Shown piece after piece: positions 27,659 to 38,178 of a stretch of 49,977 nucleotides of DNA. Source of the stretch: Flavobacterium sp. (GTDB lineage: Bacteria; Bacteroidota; Bacteroidia; Flavobacteriales; Flavobacteriaceae); NCBI GenBank assembly GCA_016714905.1, contig JADKBW010000028.1, forward strand, positions 1 through 49,977, read 5' to 3'. The translations under genes were made by a program, and so were the position numbers. The notes under the pieces were generated by a model. The model saw only the letters and a program-made list of their open reading frames with translations, had not been told where the DNA came from and did no database searches. Numbering within the stretch: the first letter of the stretch is position 1; each line of letters starts with the position of its first letter.

Positions 27659-29665
27659 CTATTTGTAATTTGCTATTCCTGTTCGCAGCCACTTCTCATA
27701 CAAGGCAACATCGGGATCATAACTTGTCGTTGGTGTCTCCACATTTAATGAATTCCCATTCAAATCAGTTAATACGTAAAGCGGTTGCGTATTGGTTTTG
27801 TATTTAGTAATCATAAAGTCCGTCCATTTATCACCGATAGTTTCAATAGTCTCACCGGTACTTTTCGAAACAAACTGCTCACTCTTTGGCAAATCCCGTT
27901 TATCATCAACAAACAAAGAAATAACAACAACTTCATTTTTGAGAATCGATTTGATATTTTCTTCCGACCAAACATTGTTCTCCATTTTCCTGCAATTCAC
28001 ACAGGCAAAACCTGTAAAGTCAAGCATAATTGGTTTATTGACCGATTTAGCATAAGCCAATCCTTTGGCGTAATCATCAAAAACGGTAATGCCGTGAGGC
28101 CCAGATTTAGCGCCGTCGGGCAGCACTGATGCTGCTGAATTTGGCGATGAACTTCCAACGCCATGTGGACTTTCGCTATATTCTAATGGCGGCGGAAAGG
28201 CGTTAATTAATTTTAATGGCGCTCCCCAAAGTCCTGGAATCATATATACCGTGAAAGTCAACACAAGCAATCCCATAAACAATCTTCCAACCGAAATATG
28301 TGGTAATGGACTGTCGTGTGGCATCGTAATTTTTCCAAATAAATAATAGGCTAATGTTCCAAAAATGGCAATCCAAATGGCTAAGAACACTTCTCTTTCG
28401 AGCAAGTGTAATTGTAGTACCAAGTCGGCATTAGATAAGAATTTGAAAGCCAAAGCCAATTCTAAAAATCCTAAGAAAACTTTTACTGTGTTAAACCAAC
28501 CACCTAATTTTGGTAAGGAATGCAACCAACTTGGAAACATGGCAAATAACATAAATGGCAAGGCTAATGCGGAGGAAAATCCGAGCATTCCGACTATTGG
28601 AGCAATGCCACCTTTTGAAGCTGATTCCACTAACAAAGTTCCAACAATCGGACCTGTGCATGAAAAGGAAACGATAGCCAATGCCAATGCCATAAATAAA
28701 ATACCTATGATTCCACCTTTATCTGCTTGTCGATCGACTTTATTTGCCCACGAATGAGGCAACATGATTTCGAAAGCGCCTAAGAACGATGCGGCAAAAA
28801 CAATCAATAAAAGGAAGAAAATAATATTAAACCAAACGTTCGTTGATAAAGCATTTAAAGCATCCGCTCCGAATATTCCTGTGACCAACAATCCCAAAAT
28901 AACGTATATGGCAATAATTGAAATCCCATAAATTACCGCATTTCGTTTTCCTTGTGCTGGCGTTTTGCTTTGTTTGGTAAAAAAGCTAACCGTCATCGGA
29001 ATCATCGGAAACACGCAAGGCGTTAACAACGCTGCAAAACCACCAAGAAAAGCCAAGAAAAATATGGTCCACAGTCCTTTTTTACTTTCTTTTTTTGGCT
29101 TGATAACTGCTGGTTCTTGAGTTTTTGGTGCCATGGTTGCAACAGCACTTTCTGGAACTGCGGCAACGGTATCTACTTTCGTGGTATCCACAACTGCTTC
29201 AGCCGCAGCTACTTCGTCTGCTGGAATAACAAACGTAAACTTCTTTTCTAAATTAATACAAACTTCTTTACATGCTTGGTAATTTAAAGTTGCTTCAATT
29301 GATTTGAGTTTTAAATTACTCACCGAAACTTCTTGAGTCAAATGTGCTTTGTTTTCAAAATACGTTTCATTGACGCCAAAAACATCATTAAAAGTCGTTT
29401 TCGTTTTGCTTTCTTTGGCTTTTCCAACCAATTTGAAATTACCGGATTGGTTCTTAAAGTCGATTTCTATTGGTAAAGCGCCTCCATCGGCAGTAAACTG
29501 AGAATACATATGCCATTCTTTTTCAATAACGGCATCAAAATGCAACAAGTACGTTTGATTTGACTTTTTCTCGATAGAACTTTTCCACTTTACTGGATCC
29601 AAAATTTGGGCTTTCACAGAGGTAAAAAGCAAAAAAGCTGCGAGTAGGAACAATAATTTTCTCAT
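27659..29665 (-). CDS. dsbD: Thiol:disulfide interchange protein DsbD
   Basis: A 668-residue membrane reductase. A signal peptide (MRKLLFLLAAFLLFTSVKAQ) precedes the periplasmic alpha domain, with redox Cys at about 132 and 136 (ACKEVC). A membrane domain of about eight helices carries the key Cys motifs LTPCVFPMIPMT and FSCTGPIVGTLL. A C-terminal thioredoxin-like gamma domain has CVNC at about 555-558. It moves electrons from cytosolic thioredoxin to periplasmic proteins, feeding cytochrome c maturation and disulfide repair. The ATG overlaps the tilS stop (ATGA), so translation is likely coupled. A PAPK-rich linker follows the alpha domain. Confidence 0.95.
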   Translation of the reverse strand: MRKLLFLLAAFLLFTSVKAQILDPVKWKSSIEKKSNQTYLLHFDAVIEKEWHMYSQFTADGGALPIEIDFKNQSGNFKLVGKAKESKTKTTFNDVFGVNETYFENKAHLTQEVSVSNLKLKSIEATLNYQACKEVCINLEKKFTFVIPADEVAAAEAVVDTTKVDTVAAVPESAVATMAPKTQEPAVIKPKKESKKGLWTIFFLAFLGGFAALLTPCVFPMIPMTVSFFTKQSKTPAQGKRNAVIYGISIIAIYVILGLLVTGIFGADALNALSTNVWFNIIFFLLLIVFAASFLGAFEIMLPHSWANKVDRQADKGGIIGILFMALALAIVSFSCTGPIVGTLLVESASKGGIAPIVGMLGFSSALALPFMLFAMFPSWLHSLPKLGGWFNTVKVFLGFLELALAFKFLSNADLVLQLHLLEREVFLAIWIAIFGTLAYYLFGKITMPHDSPLPHISVGRLFMGLLVLTFTVYMIPGLWGAPLKLINAFPPPLEYSESPHGVGSSSPNSAASVLPDGAKSGPHGITVFDDYAKGLAYAKSVNKPIMLDFTGFACVNCRKMENNVWSEENIKSILKNEVVVISLFVDDKRDLPKSEQFVSKSTGETIETIGDKWTDFMITKYKTNTQPLYVLTDLNGNSLNVETPTTSYDPDVALYEKWLRTGIANYK

Positions 29666-30972
29666 GGATGTACTGAAATGTTTATTATGTTTTTTGTTGA
29701 TTCTTCAATCTTAAATCGTTCGTCTGCTCTCATTCCAATGACCCAAACAATCTCTTGATCAGAACAGAGCAACCACTTTGATTCCTTTTCAAACAAAGAC
29801 AATTTCTCGTCTTTAAATAATTTACTGATTTTTTTGGTTTGTCCATTCATCCCAAAAGGTTGAAAAACATCACCGTCGCGCCATTTTCTAATTTGCAGCG
29901 GAAACGATAACTTATCTTCATCGACAAAGATACTTGAATTTGAAGACTTTGAAATGTCAGTTACTTTACAAAGAATCATATTTAAGGGAATCTTAACTTC
30001 CATTTGACCTTTTTCTATGAAGAAATCACCTTCTAATTGCTCGGCATTTGGACTTAAAATCAAGTTGCTTCGATCTTTCAACAACCGAAATGAAGGAGAA
30101 AAAACTTGCTTTCCCGTTTGACTTTCAACCAAATCTTGAATGGCGGTCCAGTCAGAAAAACCGTAATTCTTCAACCAAGAGTACAAATAAGCATGATAAT
30201 TTGGAAGTTGTTGCAGCTTTTGTAGATCAAAGTGAATTTCGCTATTCACTTCATTTGCAACTTGTTGATAAACGAGTATCGACGCGTCTTCGACCATTTG
30301 TTGGGCTTCTTGCAAATAAGACTGTGTTTTCTGAAATGACGCCAAAAACTCTGGATTGATTTCTTTTAAAATAGGAACTAATTCATGTCGTATCTTGTTG
30401 CGTAGGTATTTCGTCGATGCATTACTGCTGTCTTCTCGCCACGGCACATTATTTTTGTTTGCATATGCTTCAATTTCTTCTCGAGAAAAATTAAGCAGCG
30501 GCCGAACCACTTTATCGTTTACGGCTGGAATACCTGACAATCCATCGAGTCCCGTACCGCGTGACAAATTAATGATAAAGGTTTCTAGATTGTCATCCGC
30601 ATGATGCGCTGTTACAATATAATCGTAGCTTTCGCTATCTAGAAGTTCATAAAACCAATGATAACGCAACTCTCGAGCAGCCATCTGAATGGAAACCTGA
30701 TAATCTTCGGCGAAGGCATTGGTGTCAAAAATGGTTGAATAAAATGGAATGTTGTTACTTTCTGCATAGTCTTGAACAAATTTTTGATCTTCAAAACTTT
30801 CTAGTCCACGCAATTGAAAATTACAATGTGCAACAGCAATCGGAAATTTAATTTGCTGAAAAAGATGTAAGAGTACCATACTGTCAACACCTCCACTAAT
30901 TGCCAATAGCAGCTTCTTTCCAGTCAAAAAAGGAAAGTTGATTTGCAAATGATTGTGAAGCTTTTCGAGCAT
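29662..30972 (-). CDS. tilS: tRNA(Ile)-lysidine synthase TilS
   Basis: The ATG at 30972 gives about 436 residues (MLEKLHNHLQINFPFLTGKK). The ATP-binding PP-loop SGGVDS is at about 26-31. Further TilS markers are VAHCNFQLRGLESFEDQKFV, TAHHADDNLETFIINLSRGTG and GLDGLSGIPAV. A C-terminal substrate-binding domain ends with KWRDGDVFQPFGMNGQTKKI. It converts the anticodon C34 of tRNA-Ile (CAU) to lysidine so that it reads AUA, and it is essential in most bacteria. It overlaps the following dsbD start by 4 bp. Confidence 0.96.
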   Translation of the reverse strand: MLEKLHNHLQINFPFLTGKKLLLAISGGVDSMVLLHLFQQIKFPIAVAHCNFQLRGLESFEDQKFVQDYAESNNIPFYSTIFDTNAFAEDYQVSIQMAARELRYHWFYELLDSESYDYIVTAHHADDNLETFIINLSRGTGLDGLSGIPAVNDKVVRPLLNFSREEIEAYANKNNVPWREDSSNASTKYLRNKIRHELVPILKEINPEFLASFQKTQSYLQEAQQMVEDASILVYQQVANEVNSEIHFDLQKLQQLPNYHAYLYSWLKNYGFSDWTAIQDLVESQTGKQVFSPSFRLLKDRSNLILSPNAEQLEGDFFIEKGQMEVKIPLNMILCKVTDISKSSNSSIFVDEDKLSFPLQIRKWRDGDVFQPFGMNGQTKKISKLFKDEKLSLFEKESKWLLCSDQEIVWVIGMRADERFKIEESTKNIINISVHP

Positions 30973-31139
30973 TTCCAAATGTAATTATTTCCTTTGATTT
31001 GCACTGTTGTTCTCCATCCAAAATAAATTGCAAATTGAGAAATCTACTATTTCATGAGCAGAAACCTCATATTTTACTAAGGAAATTTAGTGAAAAATTT
31101 TGTTCTAAATAGCTTATTTTGTTACTGATTTTAATCGAT

Positions 31140-32684
31140 ATGAGAACGTTTGTCATTTGTTTGCTCGTTATGTTGGTTGCTCCCTCGTTGTCATTTTCTC
31201 AAGAAAGTGATGATAGCGAGGTTGTTCTGCAAAAAGCAAATGAAGTTTTGTATTTTGACCCGGCTCAAGCTATTAAGATTGGCGAACATTTAAAACACAG
31301 CAGCAAATCATCGAAGGAAAGTCTGTTGACCAACCTGCTTTTGGCAAAGGCTTACCTAATCATTGGAAACTACAGTCAAGCTATCGCTTCGATTGAATCC
31401 GCATTAAAGGCGTCAAAAGAAGACAATACGATCAATAGTCGCATTGATGCGTATTTGTTGGCAGCTGAAATTTATATGCAATTAAACCTCTTCGACATTG
31501 CCAAAAAAAACGTCGCAGAAGCGAATAAAATTGCGGAGAACAATAGCAATCTTGAGAAAAAAGTTACTGCCTACAATCTATTCATAAACAACCAAAGAAT
31601 AGATCGTCCGTCGCAAATAAAATTTGCCAAATCAATTTTGCCACAAAATGAAATTGACTATGCATTTATCACTAAAGGAACCTCTTCACAAGCTATCGCA
31701 AATACTTATTTAGCACTGGAAAAAACTGATTCCGCGTTAATTTACTTTAGGAAAAGTATTAAGAATTTGGAAGAAAATCATCTGGGTACTTATTGGAAAA
31801 TGTTGGCTTTTCTGGACTACGGTTCTTACTTATTAGATCAAAAAGATTACGGATCAGCGCAGAAGATATTTCAGGAATTACTAGTCGATGCAAAAACATT
31901 TAACAATGCTAAATTACTATACCGCATCTACTCAAACCTTTCCGTTTGTAGCCAAGCACTGGGTAATCAGAGCGAATTCCAATCGTTTAGATTAAAAAGC
32001 CAATCAAGCGGAAATAGATTTCGAAACACAAACTTCAATCGGGACCAACGCTGCTTTTGAATTTATGCAAAAGAAGCCGAAGAAACCATCATAAAGGAAC
32101 AAAAAAAACAACAAACCAACTACATCCTATTGGGAAGTTTCCTTTTGCTAGTCGCTCTTAGTTGGCTGTTTATGCGATGGCTGTACCAATCTAGAATCAA
32201 TCATGCTTCTGATATTATTAGCTATTTAAAACTAATTCACAAACCAGACGACAAAATAGTAATCGTCGAGAAAACGCCGGTGAAAATCCTGTCGATTCCA
32301 AAAGAAACCGAAGATTTACTATTAATAAAACTCGACAAATTTGAAGCGGGTAAGAAGTATTTAAGCAACGATATTTCACTAGCACAAATGGCCGCGCTGT
32401 TTGAAACCAATACGAAGTATCTTTCAGAAGTGATCAACAAATATAAAGGCAAGAACGTCAATTTATATATCAATGAATTGCGAATTAACTATATCGTTGA
32501 AAAGCTAAAATCTGATCCAAAATACCTCAATTACAAAGTGAGTTATCTGGCAGAGGAATGTGGCTTTTCTTCTCATAGCAGTTTTTCAGCGGTTTTTAAA
32601 AATATTACTGGTATTACGCCAAATGTCTTTATTACGTTCTTATCGAAAGATTTGGAAAATTTAAATAAAATTCGAGTTGCTTAA
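31140..32684 (+). pseudogene. TPR-containing AraC family regulator, doubly frameshifted
   Basis: A membrane-spanning one-component regulator of about 514 residues, interrupted twice. Frame one (31140 to a stop at 32060) has a signal or anchor (MRTFVICLLVMLVAPSLSFS) and several TPR helices. Around 32006-32012 one extra base (GG run) shifts the frame, and around 32058-32066 one base is missing, restoring it. Between them the intended protein reads EIDFETQTSIGTNAAFEF. Then come a helix KEAEETIIKEQ, a transmembrane segment (YILLGSFLLLVALSWLFM) and a C-terminal AraC HTH (ISLAQMAALFETNTKYLSEV, CGFSSHSSFSAVFKNITGIT). Such proteins link periplasmic sensing to DNA binding. Two compensating indels suggest sequence error. 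Confidence 0.82.
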
Positions 32685-32695
32685 TTGACGATCTC

Positions 32696-33826
32696 ATGAA
32701 ATTAATCGCTGGTTTCCTTCTTATTGTTGGCTTCTTCTCTCCTTGTCTTGCGCAAACTGAGATCAAAGAGCTATTGAAAAAAGGCAATCAATCGCTCTAT
32801 GAGAATCCGGACGAGGCGATTGCAATAGGCGAAAAAATTCTTTTGATTTCGAATGTGAGTTTAGAAAACAAGGTCGATGCATTGTTATTAATTACCACGG
32901 GATATTCTTCCAAACGAAATTATGTGAAGTCGCTCAGTTATGCTGTACAGGCCAGTCAACTATTGCCGAAAATAGAAAATGACGAGTTTAAAATAATCAT
33001 CTACAGTCGACTAGGCGTGCAATACCAGCAGCTAAAAATCTATGACAAAGCACATTCTTACCTCGACAAAGCGATTCAAATTGCCAATATTTCGCAACAA
33101 AAAATCAATCGGGACAAGCTGTTGGGATTCAATTACGGTATCCGCGGATTGGTATATAAAGAACAAATGAGCTGTGAGTTGGCGCAGAATTATTTCAATA
33201 AGTCACTCTTTCACTATAAGAAAGCGCTTGGCGAGTCGATTATGAATGCTAATATTAGCGTCATCATCTACAATAAAGGCAACTGTTTTATTGCGCTAAA
33301 CCAGATTGACTCTGCAAAAATATGTTTTGAAAATTCCTATCGGTACGCCGATAAAATAAAGGGAAATAGCTTAAAAGCTTTCGCACATAAAGGATTGGCA
33401 GAGGTGAATGCACTCGAAGGGAATTACAAAAAAGCTTTGGAACTGCTACTAGATGCCCAAGAAATGTCGAAAGATGTCGGCGATCTCGTTCTAAATCAAA
33501 GTATTTATAAAGGACTAGCAGACAACTATTTTGTTCTTAATAATGTCGAACAAAATAAGTTCTATTTGAATAAGTTAGCGGCAATCACCGCCAATATTAA
33601 ATCAAATGAAAGTAAAACAATCAACCAATTTGTCCTTCAAATCGAAAATGATAAAATGAAGGAAGTAAGGCAAATAAAATTACATGCGCTGTATGTAATT
33701 TTACCTTTGATTTTATGCATCATCTTGATGATTGTGATTTTGTACTTGCAAAATTCTAAATATTTGAAAAGGCAAAATAGCTTAAAAATAGAGAGAGAAA
33801 ATTTAGAAAAAACAGCATTCAAATAA
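32696..33826 (+). CDS. TPR-transmembrane protein, AraC-regulator paralogue without HTH
   Basis: A 376-residue protein starting 11 bp after the AraC regulator. A signal peptide (MKLIAGFLLIVGFFSPCLAQ) is followed by TPR repeats (for example LGVQYQQLKIYDKAHSYLDKA and AEVNALEGNYKKALELLLDAQ). A transmembrane segment (ALYVILPLILCIILMIVILYL) and a short basic tail end at NLEKTAFK. The order copies its neighbour up to the membrane helix, and the openings align (KGNQSLYENPDEAIAIGE against KANEVLYFDPAQAIKIGE). The DNA-binding output is missing. It could be a truncated paralogue or a sensor partner; the 160 bp downstream encode no HTH remnant that I can find. Confidence 0.75.
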   Translation: MKLIAGFLLIVGFFSPCLAQTEIKELLKKGNQSLYENPDEAIAIGEKILLISNVSLENKVDALLLITTGYSSKRNYVKSLSYAVQASQLLPKIENDEFKIIIYSRLGVQYQQLKIYDKAHSYLDKAIQIANISQQKINRDKLLGFNYGIRGLVYKEQMSCELAQNYFNKSLFHYKKALGESIMNANISVIIYNKGNCFIALNQIDSAKICFENSYRYADKIKGNSLKAFAHKGLAEVNALEGNYKKALELLLDAQEMSKDVGDLVLNQSIYKGLADNYFVLNNVEQNKFYLNKLAAITANIKSNESKTINQFVLQIENDKMKEVRQIKLHALYVILPLILCIILMIVILYLQNSKYLKRQNSLKIERENLEKTAFK

Positions 33827-33985
33827 AATCTAAATAAAAAACTATTTTTTACTTTAACTAACTGATTAAAAGTATTTTAAATTAAATTTACACCTATCGA
33901 ATTTCGTGAATTTAAAGATACTTCGTCTTTTTATGTAGAAGATACAATAGTACATTAGCACTTTAATTACTTAAAAACACACTTC

Positions 33986-36299
33986 ATGAAAAAAATTACA
34001 CTCGTAGCAATCTTAATTTGCACTTTTAATCTTCAGCACTTAAGTGCTCAGCTTATTGTAAAACCAACTTACTTTGAATCGACTGGAGTTTCTAACGACG
34101 GGAAAGTTGCTGGATACGAAAATCAAGGTGGCAGCTATTTCGTGTGGAATCCTGACCCAGATACATTTGACCTTATTGGCGGAACTGCTCCAGGAAATGG
34201 CGTAGGTGGAGAAGCTAAATTTTCTGCAGATGGAAATTTTTTATCTGGAACCTCAACAATCGATCAGGAAATTTCAACGGCGTGGACACGAAATGTGCTA
34301 ACGGATTTCAACTTCATTTTTAAATCAATCACTTTTCCGGACAACCAATCACAATGGGGCTACGCCGCGGGGCAATCGCTAACGAATAACGGAAATGGAA
34401 TTGTTTTGCGAACTTTAAATGGAGGACAAACCTGGACGCCAAAATGGGAAGACACAAACCAACGAGGAATTGAGTCGATGAGTTTTCCAACGCAGTTTAC
34501 TGGTTATGTTTGCGGATGGAATCAATATTTTGCAAAAACAGAAAACGGTGGAAATGATTGGACAGAAATGAATCCAGCGGGTACTGATGATGTTTATATT
34601 TATACTGCAGTTCATTTCACAGATGATTTGAATGGCGTTGTTGCTGCGCAATTAAACAGCGGCATCGCTATCTATAAAACCAATGACGGAGGAATGAGCT
34701 GGAGTACTGGAAGCGGATTAGCTGGTGTTCCTGCAAAAATAACGCATACGGCAAACGGAAATTTATTTCTAGTAACTAATGGTGGTACCATTCAAAAATC
34801 TGTAGACGGTGGATTAAATTGGACTACAGTCTACACGAATCCAAGCGCCTTATTATTAGGTATCCGTTTTTTTAACGATCAGATTGGAATCGCAACTGGA
34901 GAAACCAACATTTACAAAACAACCGATGGTGGAACCACATGGACTTCCGCTCCAGTCGTTCCTGGTTTAACCGACGGTGCATTATGGCGAGATGTTACTT
35001 GGTTAAATGATTTGAACCTCGTACTTATCGGAACATCCGACTTGGTTTTCGAATCTAACGATGGTGGAAATAGCTGGACTTGGGCCAACGAATTGGTTTT
35101 TAACGGTGGACCGGCTTTGTATGAAGTGGTAGCGACCAACTTGAAAATCCATGTTTGTGGTTCTCAAGGAAATTTCTATTCTAAATCTCTAATTTCAAGT
35201 CAAGAGGTAGCTGAAATGTCTCGTTACAACATGACAACAGCAGAATGGACTAGTTTGGGGAATTTAGGTTTTACCTGTAGATGCGACGACTAGTGCTGGT
35301 TTTTGTATCTCAGGTGATGGAAACACCGTATTAGGAAACTCTTGGGCGAATCCAGCGAATGGAAATGGTTTTACTCCTTACGCACATGCCTTTGGATGGA
35401 ATGAAACCGAGGGAACCATCGATTTGGGTAGCCTTTTTGCCAATGAAAATAGAAGTTCTAGAGTGAATGCCGTAAGCAACAACGGTGGTGTCGCTGTTGG
35501 TTATCAAGATTATAATGGCCCGTGGAAATCCGCAGTATGGAGAAAAAATCCAGCGGGTGGTTATTTCCCAAATGAGTATTTATTGATAAATCCAGCAGGA
35601 AGTGCCTCAGATGAATTTAATCAATTGGGCGAGTGCAGCGCTGTTTCAGGTGATGGCAATTGGATTGGCGGTGCAGGAGATTATGCCAACGGCGGACAGC
35701 CTTGGATTTGGAGTGAAACCTCTGGAGTAGTACTTTTAGGTGATTTAACAGGCGGAGTTGGAAGTGGACGCGTCTCAGGAATTAACCAAGATGGTACCGT
35801 TGTGATTGGTTGGTTTGATGTAGATTTCTTTTCACCAAAAATTCCATTTATATGGACACCAACGGGTGGCGTACAAAACCTAAATACAGTAATTTCAGAT
35901 AATCTAGGAATTCCACTTGAAGGGAAACAGGTTTACATTCCAAATAATTTATCACTTAACGGAAGATTTGTTGTGGGTTGGGGATTCGACTTTTCAGTTA
36001 ATGAATTTGGAGATTTGTTTTGCTTCAGATTAGAATTGCCAGAGAATTTGAGTACAACACAATCAGAAGTTGCAAGTATCAACATTTATCCAAATCCGAC
36101 AAGCAAATATATCAACGTAACCGCTTCTGCAGCAGTAAATTCAGCAGAATTGTACAGTATTAATGGAGCGCTTTTGTTGACTGAAAAAAATCCAAATGCT
36201 GTATCGCAAATTGATATTTCATCCTTAGAAGTTGGAATCTATATTTTAAAAATAGCGACTGATAAAGGCACTTCGACTTTTAAAGTAATCAAGAAATAA
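33986..36299 (+). pseudogene. T9SS type A cargo with Ycf48-like propeller and HAF repeats, frameshifted
   Basis: A roughly 770-residue secreted protein split by one extra T in TTTT at 35269-35272. Frame one (33986 to a stop at 35293) starts with a signal peptide (MKKITLVAILICTFNLQHLS). It holds Ycf48/BNR-type propeller blades such as LRTLNGGQTWTPKWEDTNQR, TENGGNDWTEM and VDGGLNWTTV. Frame two continues CISGDGNTVLGNSWANP and carries HAF-type blades (GGVAVGYQDYNGPWKSAVW, GTVVIGWFDVDFFSPKIPF). It ends with a type A sorting domain (INIYPNPTSKYINVTASAAV). Deleting one T gives NLGLPVDATTSAGF and one protein. Extracellular; function unknown. Confidence 0.85.
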
Positions 36300-36321
36300 A
36301 ATTGCCGTCTCAAGCAAATTA

Positions 36322-36354
36322 AAAACCTGAAGTGTTGTACTTCAGGTTTTTTTT
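36322..36354. terminator. Terminator between T9SS gene and pabB
   Basis: AAAACCTGAAG (36322-36332), loop TGTTGTA, CTTCAGGTTTT (36340-36350), then T residues. A perfect 11-bp stem with flanking A and T tracts, able to act in both directions. Confidence 0.9.
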
Positions 36355-36371
36355 ATGAAAGATCTATTGAA

Positions 36372-37661
36372 TTATTGCAAGACCTCAAACATCGCTTTGG
36401 CCTTCAACATACATTCCTCATATTCCTTTTCTGGAATTGACAAGGAAGTAATGGCGCTTCCAACAGAAAACGACACATACTTTTTCTCTTGATTATACAA
36501 TATACTTCGAATAACTACATTGAAATCAAAATCGCCTTGAGGTGAAAAATAGCCCACCGCACCGCTATACAAACCACGTTTGGATTCCTCGATGTCTTCG
36601 ATGATTTTTAAGGCAGAAACTTTCGGAGCTCCAGTCATGCTTCCCATCGGGAAGGTTGTTCGTAAGACGTCGATAGCCGTATAATCGGAACGCAATGTCG
36701 AGGTGATGGTCGAGATCATTTGATGCACTTGCCGAAAAGAGTAAATCCCGCACAATTCGCTCACACTTACTGAACCTTTCTCGGCAGTTCTCGACAAATC
36801 ATTTCTCACTAAATCGGTAATCATAATGTTTTCTGCACGCTCTTTTGGATCTTGTTGCAAGTTCATTTTTGACCTTTCATCCTCATTTTCGTCTGCAAAA
36901 CGCTTTGCCGTTCCTTTGATGGGTTGCGATATAATTTGATTTCCCGCTTTTTTTACATATCGCTCAGGCGAAGCCGAAAGCAAATAATGTACATTGTTCC
37001 TAAAAAAAACGGCAAATGGTGGTTGCGATATTTGATTGAGTTTTTGGAATTTTTCTAGTGGATTAATCGTTGCATTTTCAGCATAAAATTCCATGCAAAA
37101 ATTTACCTCATAAATATCTCCATGATGGATGCGCTGCAGCAAAGCATTGACTTTATCGAGATACTTTTCTTTTCCAATTCGTTGCTGAATATCTATAGAA
37201 TCGGGTATTGTCGCCGACGCGTTGACAGCAACATTTTGAATGTTTAAAAAATCATCTTCTAATTCATCCTCACACATCGCGAGATATTGTATTTCAAGAT
37301 CATTTCCTTTAAGCAAGAATAGCTTTTTCGGTTGAAAAAAGAACAAATCAGGAAATTCTAGTCCATCGTGATTGGCGGAGTACAAAACCTCAACATCATT
37401 TTTCAGATCATAGGATAAATATCCGAATAACCAATCTTGTGTAGTTTGTTGATACTGCTTGATATCTAAAAACGCGTTAAAATAATCAGTCTTAAGAGAA
37501 GTAAAAGCATCTACTGCAAGCACACAATCGTACTCAGAATAAGAATCGTTGTGGTCGTTGCTATCCAAAAAAGTAACTTCTCGATACGTTTGCGACCAAG
37601 TGAGAAGTTGTTGTTTGAATTGCTGTGGATTGGCTATATATTTTGATTCAAGTATTCTCAA
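36372..37661 (-). CDS. pabB: Aminodeoxychorismate synthase component I (PabB)
   Basis: A 429-residue chorismate-binding enzyme read from a TTG start at 37661 (no usable ATG lies near, and MRILESKYIANPQQFKQQLL fits the family opening). The chorismate-binding core has QPIKGTAKRFADENEDE, the AENIMITDLVRNDLSR motif and the GSMTGAPKVSALKIIEDIEE signature. It closes with GAVGYFSPQGDFDFNVVIRS and EYEECMLKAKAMF. With PabA it converts chorismate to 4-amino-4-deoxychorismate for folate synthesis. The glutaminase subunit is encoded about 19 kb to the left, so the pair is not an operon. Start certainty is moderate. Confidence 0.92.
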   Translation of the reverse strand: MRILESKYIANPQQFKQQLLTWSQTYREVTFLDSNDHNDSYSEYDCVLAVDAFTSLKTDYFNAFLDIKQYQQTTQDWLFGYLSYDLKNDVEVLYSANHDGLEFPDLFFFQPKKLFLLKGNDLEIQYLAMCEDELEDDFLNIQNVAVNASATIPDSIDIQQRIGKEKYLDKVNALLQRIHHGDIYEVNFCMEFYAENATINPLEKFQKLNQISQPPFAVFFRNNVHYLLSASPERYVKKAGNQIISQPIKGTAKRFADENEDERSKMNLQQDPKERAENIMITDLVRNDLSRTAEKGSVSVSELCGIYSFRQVHQMISTITSTLRSDYTAIDVLRTTFPMGSMTGAPKVSALKIIEDIEESKRGLYSGAVGYFSPQGDFDFNVVIRSILYNQEKKYVSFSVGSAITSLSIPEKEYEECMLKAKAMFEVLQ

Positions 37662-37714
37662 AAATGGAATTTTAGGACGCTCAAAATTACAATAAAAACT
37701 ACGGAACTTATGAA

Positions 37715-37747
37715 TTTGATTTTATAAAATAAAAACTCCTATTTTTG
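37715..37747 (+). promoter_or_regulatory. Promoter candidate for the DoxX-like gene
   Basis: TTTG (37715-37718), a 21-base spacer and TATTTTTG (37740-37747) match the Bacteroidota -33/-7 consensus. The start codon at 37774 leaves a 5' leader of about 20 bases. It overlaps the upstream region of the divergent pabB. Confidence 0.6.
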
Positions 37748-37773
37748 ATGGTCAAACTACAAAAAACCAAATT

Positions 37774-38148
37774 ATGAAAATTATATTAATTGTATTTCGA
37801 GTACTACTTGGTCTGCTCCTGCTCTTTGCTTCGATGAGCTACTTTTTTAACTTAATCCCAGAGCCAATTCAAACGGGAAATATTAAAGTATTTGATGACG
37901 GTTTAAAAGCGTCCGTCTATATGATGCCGTTGGTAAAATCAATCGAATTAATTGTTGGTTTGGCATACGTTAGCGGAAAATTGATGAAAATTGCCAATCT
38001 TTTGTTGCTGCCAATTTCAATAAATATTCTAATGGTCAATATCTTTATGATGCCTGAAGGTATTCCTATCGCCTTGCTATTATTTTTGGGAAATATCTTC
38101 TTTATTTATAAAGACTGGAATAGCTATAAAGGAATTTTTACTGCATAA
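37774..38148 (+). CDS. DoxX-like small membrane protein
   Basis: A 124-residue membrane protein with four hydrophobic segments at about residues 1-24, 44-66, 70-92 and 96-115. The first helix and turn (MKIILIVFRVLLGLLLLFAS) and the MPLVKSIELIVGLAYVSGK segment follow the DoxX/DoxD family pattern. Members have been linked to thiosulfate oxidation or redox stress; the role of this short form is unknown. It is divergent from pabB and is flanked by its own promoter candidate and a strong bidirectional terminator, so it is probably monocistronic. Confidence 0.8.
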   Translation: MKIILIVFRVLLGLLLLFASMSYFFNLIPEPIQTGNIKVFDDGLKASVYMMPLVKSIELIVGLAYVSGKLMKIANLLLLPISINILMVNIFMMPEGIPIALLLFLGNIFFIYKDWNSYKGIFTA

Positions 38149-38178
38149 AAAAAGCCGCTCCATGGAGCGGCTTTTTTT
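38147..38178. terminator. Strong bidirectional terminator
   Basis: GCCGCTCCATGGAGCGGC (38154-38171) is a perfect 18-bp palindrome with an A tract before and a T tract after. As RNA it gives a 7-bp GC-rich stem around CATG. It separates the DoxX gene (plus) from the convergent lipoprotein gene (minus). Confidence 0.93.

Noticed and set aside
38154..38171. 18-bp perfect palindrome as a protein-binding operator
   Set aside because: The flanking A and T tracts and location between convergent genes make a bidirectional terminator the better reading.
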